NCBI GenBank assembly: GCA_034696485.1
Contig: JAQIWT010001029.1
Location: forward strand, 1-12,944
DNA from: Isohypsibius dastychi
Lineage: Eukaryota > Tardigrada > Eutardigrada > Parachela > Isohypsibiidae
Direction of reading: 5' to 3'
Length of the DNA stretch: 12,944 nucleotides
Every line of letters begins with the position of its first letter. The stretch's first letter is position 1. A program made the position numbers and the translations under genes. Below are positions 8,533 through 12,944 of the stretch, piece by piece. The notes beneath the pieces are model-generated. The model worked only from the letters and a program-made list of their open reading frames with translations, was not told the origin of the DNA and made no database searches.

Positions 8533-9333
8533 CCGCGACCTATTCTTTAAGAGTAGACCAAATTGTGTCACAGCGGAAAAGTCAGCTCTACAAAATGGAC
8601 TGCCGGTGATGGGTTCTAAGTCGATATGAATTCCCTCGAAACTTTGTCTTTGGATTTGTGGAGTTTCAATTAATCTCTGAAACGAATCTTTTTTTGATTG
8701 ACCTGAAAATTCTCCCGAATTTTGTGGAAGACAAAAGATGAAATTCCAGAGAAGATAAATATGGAACTCAACTTTTGAGAAGACACGTTTTGTGGAAGTG
8801 AGCATTTAGGAACGAATCTGGGAAAATTCAGCATTCAGGGGAAAATTATGGGGAATCAGTAACAACTTACAGATGCACCAGATCCCCATTATTTGAACTT
8901 GCTCATTGTCGAAATTTCACTCGAAACTGAAGCTTGGGCATCTCTTCTGGTCGGCCTATCAGCTTCGACGAAAAACTTCGAGTGACGGTTAATCGTTCTA
9001 AGTAACCCAGGGAAAATGTCGAAACGGAGGAGATGGAATTCAAGATGCGACAAAGCACTTCAAAAACAGATTGTTAATTGCATCCAATTGTTTCTCGGCT
9101 TGATCAAACCCATTTGACTCGTTAACCTGCAATTTCTTCCAAAACGTGGACAGCTTTCTATTGTGGAAAACATCAACAGCCTGATTTTGTTTACTGCTAT
9201 AGCCTTTGTTGTAACCTGAATTGACAGCTACTGGTCAAATACTCAAATTATTCATTTGGCAGTTGCCTAGCAAAAACGAAGGTGAAAATGGTCATATTGT
9301 AGCTAAGATTTCGAATTATATCTCCAGTTCAGT
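8533..9333 (+). other. Intergenic stretch upstream of Ly6B, duplicate of 4770-5594
   Basis: It aligns by eye with unit A, for example the blocks around TATGAATTCCCTCGAAA and CTGAAAATTCTCCCGAATTT. Frames are open only in short pieces and are not conserved between the two copies, so I see no gene here. Confidence 0.7.
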
Positions 9334-9364
9334 GCTAAAATTCGCAGTAGCTGAAGTTCTTAGA
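9334..9364 (+). promoter_or_regulatory. Strictly conserved block upstream of Ly6B
   Basis: This block is identical over 31 bases to 5595-5625 at the same relative place before Ly6A. It ends 24 bases before ATG 9389. It may be a promoter or 5' leader element; the role is inferred. Confidence 0.4.
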
Positions 9365-9388
9365 ATTCTGCAGAATCTACACCTTTCA

Positions 9389-10502
9389 ATGTTGTCATCC
9401 GCACGAAGTAATATAACGATCTGTGTTGTTCTGTTCCTGATTATCCTAGCTTGTGGGAAAGGAGGTGAGGCCTTCAGCTTTTGGTCCTCACTAACCGGAT
9501 ATGAATCGTTTTCTTGATGCAGTGTATGGAAGATCATGTAGGCAGTGCTCAATTAATCCAACCGAAATTAGCAATGGGGCGGTTGACTGTACCAAGGGAT
9601 CGAAAGCTGTCAAATGTGAATCCGTATTCGACTACTGCGTGACCGTATTCAAAGGTAACGCTACTGTGTTTGATACAATTTGTTAGTTGTTTCCATCGAA
9701 AACCTTAACTGGAGTCGCACGTAAAAGACCCCGTCACCAACCATGAGAGCTCCAGCCACTCTCGTAGTGTTACTGCTCGCGCATGTGGGGGTGCTTTCAG
9801 CTGAGTTCGAAAGCTTGAAATTTACTGCGATTTCAATCGAGGCATTTAAGACATGTACCAACATCGATACGAGAAACAAAAGAAACACATATTCTGATTC
9901 AGGGACCACCGTGATAATGAAAGACTGTTGGGGTTCGGACATTGGTGCGATTAGATGTCCCGACTGTACCCGTGCGGAGGTTTGCCTGTTGGATGACTGC
10001 AACCTACGCGATGTCCAGAATTCGGGGTCCAGAACCCTTGAAGTACGGTTATCCTCCGAACAACAGCAAAATACTCCGAATACAGGAAGCAGACAGCAGC
10101 AACAGACGTCTGGGACAGGAAGCGGGCTGAGTTGTTACACCTGTTCCGAGGCGCCGTACTACCTTAACAAAGGATGGGCCATCTGCTCGAACGGGTCATC
10201 TGTCACCGTTCAATGTCCGGCCGGTTTCGATTCGTGTTTCAAAGTTGTGAAAAGTGAGGTTCTTTATGTTATATATCCACAAGATTTCAATTTGATTTCT
10301 GTTAGATGGGATGTTAACCAAGGGATGTTATAAAAATGCCGATTCTTTCGACTGTGGGGCTTTCGGAGAACAGACGAGCTCTTACTCCTGCCAGTCAAAT
10401 TTCTGCAGCTCCAGTCTCTGCAATGGAGGACCAGAAAAGAAACAACATTTATTAGCGTTATGTGTTGTTGCACTGTACTGGATCCAAGCTCTTCTCAATT
10501 AA
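9389..10502 (+). CDS. Two-domain Ly6/three-finger protein, secreted and probably GPI-anchored (Ly6B)
   Basis: Exons are 9389-9464, 9523-9654, 9903-10253 and 10306-10502, all with phase-1 GT-AG introns (58, 248 and 52 bp), giving 251 residues. Exon 1 encodes a signal peptide (ICVVLFLIILAC). Exons 2 and 3 build three-finger domain 1: SCRQCS, VDC, VKC, FDYCVTVFK, then after the splice GTTVIMKDC, RCPDC, EVC and DDCN, ten cysteines in all. A Ser/Gln/Thr-rich linker of about 40 residues follows, with QQQ and QQQQ runs. Domain 2 (LSCYTC to SSLCN, ten cysteines, sequon NGS) and the hydrophobic tail HLLALCVVALYWIQALLN closely match Ly6A. The frame is intact throughout and every splice junction restores a Ly6 motif, so I consider the gene functional. 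The ATG used by Ly6A is ATA here, and an in-frame ATG 24 bases upstream serves instead. Domain 1 could alternatively be skipped or replaced by an internal start at 9743. Confidence 0.82.
9743..9902 (+). CDS. Possible alternative first exon of Ly6B with its own signal peptide
   Basis: ATG 9743 lies inside the 248-bp intron of Ly6B and opens a frame that runs without a stop into exon 3 in the correct phase. It begins MRAPATLVVLLLAHVGVLSA, a textbook signal peptide with a small residue at the expected cleavage site, and the start context CCAACCATGA is favourable. A transcript starting here would give a secreted protein with only the second half of domain 1 plus complete domain 2. A 53-codon stop-free run can occur by chance, and the peptide between the signal and exon 3 lacks Ly6 features, so this is tentative. 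Confidence 0.3.
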
Positions 10503-11310
10503 AACAGCCACTAATAATGTTGTAGAATTAATAACCTGGGACTATGCACACCATATATACAAAATTGTGGTTGAAACACCTCCTATAAATTGTGCCAGTG
10601 TTATTCCACGTTTTGCCACGAGGAACCAAAAACAAATTAGCAAAAATTATAGAATCGGGAGCCTCCGCGAATCCACTGTTGAAGTATTCAAACCCAGCAC
10701 CTTAGTAACGTCGAACCCTCAAGACCAGCTAGGTTTTCGGTGCTCGCGAGGAAAGCCGGATAACCCTCATAACACAAAGGTTTCAACAACATCATGACAA
10801 TTTTTATTGTGTTTTCAGGTTGTTATAAATATACTGAGATGAGCTTCTATCCGAATCAGTCTCAGCGCCCTCCCTGGCAAATGTTTCCACGTACTGACCT
10901 AGCTTTCAAGCATTTCAAGTATTTTTGAAATTTGAAACTCGAACTGTCTTGGAAAGTTGGAGGACGATGTTCTAATTCCTCCCAACTTTATGATAAGATA
11001 AAATGAAAAAGTCGCAAGATCTGAAAATTGTTTCAGTCAACCTACATCATTATTTGACTGGAAATGGGATGAGCTACTGATCAGGTGCTCATTGTAAAAT
11101 AAGCCAGGATAACTAGATAAGATTTAGTGCTCCTGCAGATGCAAATAAACTGTGTGGTCGGTACAGGGAGTTTGCGGTCAAGTGGGACCCAAACATTGCT
11201 GTTCTTTCTCGTTATGAAAAACTTATCAAACAGTTGTTTAAAATTATTCACATGACGTTCGAAATTCTCGGTGAACTTTGGATCGATCTTTCCTAAGACT
11301 CGGTCACTTA
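10503..11310 (+). other. 3' flank of Ly6B, duplicate of 6091-6690, then unassigned DNA
   Basis: Alignment with the Ly6A 3' flank continues to about 11103 (shared words include AAGGTTTCAACAACA and ATACTGAGATGAGCTTCT). I see no AATAAA in the first few hundred bases. From about 11104 to 11310 there is no recognisable feature; the 3' end of the adjacent transposase remnant may lie here. Confidence 0.6.
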
Positions 11311-11920
11311 GTCGCGAAGATCGAAGGAAATTTGTCCCCACACATTTCTCAGATTTTGCACAACAATGGCCATTAAGGCCCCCTTGTCCATAAACAAATT
11401 CTGTTTGCCAGCTCCATCGATTTCCACTTGGGTAGAAACAAGTTAAACTCATATTTTGTCTCCAGCACTTAACATGGAATCCCGTAGCGGACTGCGTCTT
11501 TTTTGTTGAACACGGTTTCCATCACTTTCACGAACATTGAAAAATCACTTGATCTTTCCCAGCTTAACTGGATCTTTTGAGATGGTTGATTATACTTAAG
11601 GATACGTCTAACTCATCAGAAAAAAATACTGTTCACCTTTTGGATTAGTGGTTCCACCAAAGGGACCAAGGAACTCTTTTCAGCCCTTTTGCAATCTGCT
11701 AGCAGGAGAGCATCTGTGTTTTTCACTTCTTACGCACTGTCTTTGCATGATCGTGATTGAAAATTCTTTTTCATATACGCGACAAGATACCACACTCAAG
11801 TTCTCAATCTGAGAAGGTGGTAATGTTCGATCTGATTATCGCTTGATTGAATTTTCCGATTAGTGCAGGGATCCTCTTCGGTCGCATGTTCTGTTTGCAC
11901 TGCGGCTTTTAAAAATGGCG
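11311..11920 (-). pseudogene. Broken Tc1/mariner-like transposase
   Basis: Reading the minus strand from high to low coordinates, the pieces follow the order of Tc1-type transposases. A region like the end of the DNA-binding domain (VWYLVAYMKKNFQSRSCK) is followed by ALLLADCKRAEKSS, then by FSDE, resembling the usual SDEK catalytic block. Next come an NRV-KRRSP-DSMLSAG segment like NRV...SVMVWAG, then MDKGALMA like QDGAPAH, and WGQISFDLRD like WPSQSPDLNP. These supply candidates for the DD(D/E) triad. The frame from 11538 down to 11311 is one phase with two stops; upstream there are at least two more stops and a shift in the seven-T run opposite 11620-11626. It is therefore dead. The assignment rests on motif order recalled from the family, not on a search. 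Terminal inverted repeats were not found. Confidence 0.5.
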
Positions 11921-12500
11921 AACCTTAGAACATTCGTTGTTTTAAAATCACCTTACCAGTTATGGTTTGGCTTACCATGAATCTGGGAGCTGATAGATTA
12001 TGTTGGAATATTGTAGCTGGTAAAACCCGGGCTGTAAATTAGTAAATCGGCAGACTGCGTTCCAAAACTAAATTTCTCCATATCTGTTCTCAGTTCTTAT
12101 AGTAGTTCTAATTTATGTCGAACAGGTGTCTGGTATGATCTTAACAAGCAGAATGTGAGGACTTCAAGTCGCCTTGAGACCCAATTGATATGTTGCGTTA
12201 ATAAACAGCAGCTGGTTCATTCTTTTGATTTTGTTTGCTCAACGGTTTTTCAGCTCTTTTTTTGGCCATACCGTAATATCGTACTTAACACATCGCCATT
12301 TCACTGTGGTAGTGTGTTCACTAAAAAGGTCACCAGAAACCGTTATTTGAAGAGGCAAACAATTCACTACAGGGAACATGTAGAAAGAATGAAGATTCGA
12401 GCAAGACGTACATACTGAGGATAGAAACACTAAAGAGTTCAGAAACCGTCATGTGGTATGTAAGAAACCCATTGTCCGTTCGTGGCTTTGTGTTTAAACA
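11921..12500. other. Stretch without a recognisable gene
   Basis: It presumably contains the 5' part of the transposon remnant on the minus strand and the 3' flank of the cysteine-rich gene. An 87-codon plus-strand frame (12155-12418) has no recognisable content. The words TTTTTTTGGCCATACCGT near 12257 resemble the kind of end seen in mariner-like elements, but I found no inverted partner. Confidence 0.5.
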
Positions 12501-12501
12501 A

Positions 12502-12930
12502 TCAAGTTGATTTCGGTAGACAGCTTCTCTTCCGCCACTGAATACAACAGAACTCCGTTTCTCGTCCATTGCAATACGACACCGCACTTGAGAATTCTTG
12601 CGGGAAATAGGCACAGTTCTGTGTGTTTATGTAGCTGAAAGGGGACTGAACAGCACAGGCAACTGGTCCGGAGCTCCGCGCACCCAAGCCAAAGTAATAT
12701 CCCATCTGAACAGAAAGTACGGTTGGGGCAATTGCATTGGAGTGATGCCAGAAGTCTGTGATGTTGATGCAGGCAACTGTTTTCCACTTCTGGCAGCTAA
12801 ACCAAGTACCCCGTCCCTGACAGTATAACTCAGCACTGGCGTATGTTTGTGGGAAGTACTTGCAGTCCCATGGGTCCAGTAATGCTACTGGAGATTGAGT
12901 AGGGCACATGACGCTTTTGCCCCGCAACAT
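12502..12930 (-). CDS. Cysteine-rich protein with two C-x13-C-x12-C-x8-C-x7-C modules, partial
   Basis: The minus-strand frame is open from the window edge to the stop at 12502-12504. It carries two modules with identical cysteine spacing: residues from CPTQSP to TVAC and from CAVQSP to KRSC. Both share QSP after Cys1, YFPQ and SA before Cys3, YC at Cys3, GR after it, an aromatic before Cys4 and W after Cys4. The linker of about 37 residues contains MGYYFGLG. Such regular spacing suggests a disulfide-bonded extracellular module. The in-frame ATG at 12930 is not followed by a signal peptide and the frame is open beyond it, so the true start and perhaps more modules lie outside the window. I do not recognise the family. 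Exact spacing conserved in both modules over diverged residues argues strongly that this is real coding sequence. Confidence 0.6.
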   Translation of the reverse strand: MLRGKSVMCPTQSPVALLDPWDCKYFPQTYASAELYCQGRGTWFSCQKWKTVACINITDFWHHSNAIAPTVLSVQMGYYFGLGARSSGPVACAVQSPFSYINTQNCAYFPQEFSSAVSYCNGRETEFCCIQWRKRSCLPKST

Positions 12931-12944
12931 TGAGAATCCATATG

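Larger units (their letters stand above)
7221..11103 (+). repeat. Tandem segmental duplication, unit B
   Basis: Unit B matches unit A in order and orientation: PKD2 3' exons, intergenic block, Ly6 gene, 3' flank. Three length differences account for nearly all of the size gap: an inserted element at 7884-8532, an extra Ly6 domain region of about 650 bp (about 9455-10107), and absence of the equivalent of about 4493-4701. Divergence is moderate and includes many small indels, so the duplication is not recent. Confidence 0.85.

Noticed and set aside
8389-8805. 138-codon minus-strand open frame
   Set aside because: It spans the right end of the inserted element and the duplicated intergenic DNA, and the unit A counterpart is not open. 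There is no signal peptide, domain or conserved frame.
9661-10002. 113-codon minus-strand open frame
   Set aside because: It is antisense to the Ly6B domain 1 exon and intron; the plus strand gives correctly spliced Ly6 motifs.
11081-11452. Minus-strand 123-codon open frame as an intact cysteine-containing gene
   Set aside because: It lies in another phase over the segment where the transposase-like motifs (MDKGALMA, WGQISFDLRD) read in a different frame, and it shows no domain of its own. A decayed transposase explains the region better.
12155-12418. 87-codon plus-strand open frame
   Set aside because: There is no recognisable motif, no splice-supported partner exon and ordinary composition; compatible with chance.

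Overview
The window is animal nuclear DNA. All nine introns needed to join the conserved protein segments obey GT-AG and keep frame, exons are interrupted by 52-646 bp introns, and the genes are polycystin-2, Ly6/three-finger and a decayed Tc1/mariner-like transposase. A fairly compact invertebrate genome with some very short introns fits best. I cannot name the phylum from the sequence alone.

Layout. Positions 1-4439 (+) carry the 3' two thirds of a polycystin-2 (PKD2/TRPP2) cation-channel gene: nine exons, 603 residues, from the extracellular TOP domain to the C-terminal coiled coil. A 36-bp CG-rich tandem repeat lies in the intron before the first visible exon. Downstream is a tandem segmental duplication. 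Unit A (about 3874-6690) holds the real last three PKD2 exons, an intergenic stretch and a one-domain Ly6 gene (5664-6090, +). Unit B (about 7221-11103) repeats the same order: a decayed copy of the last PKD2 exons (7329-7761), the same intergenic stretch, and a paralogous Ly6 gene with two three-finger domains (9389-10502, +). The excess length of unit B over unit A is explained by three changes: a roughly 650-bp element with terminal inverted repeats inserted at 7884-8532, a roughly 650-bp extra Ly6 domain, and loss of about 210 bp counterpart to 4493-4701.

Beyond unit B, 11311-11920 (-) is a broken Tc1/mariner-like transposase. At the right edge, 12502-12930 (-) is a reading frame with two copies of a precisely spaced five-cysteine module that I do not recognise.

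The clearest biology here is a duplication whose parts met different fates. The copied PKD2 tail decayed, while both Ly6 copies kept open frames, splice sites and all ten cysteines per domain and diverged in architecture. The PKD2 channel itself is unusual: Cys replaces Gly in the LGD-type selectivity filter, and a poly-Gly segment stands where the calcium-binding EF-hand loop would be. Nothing in the window suggests an operon or a prokaryotic defence system.
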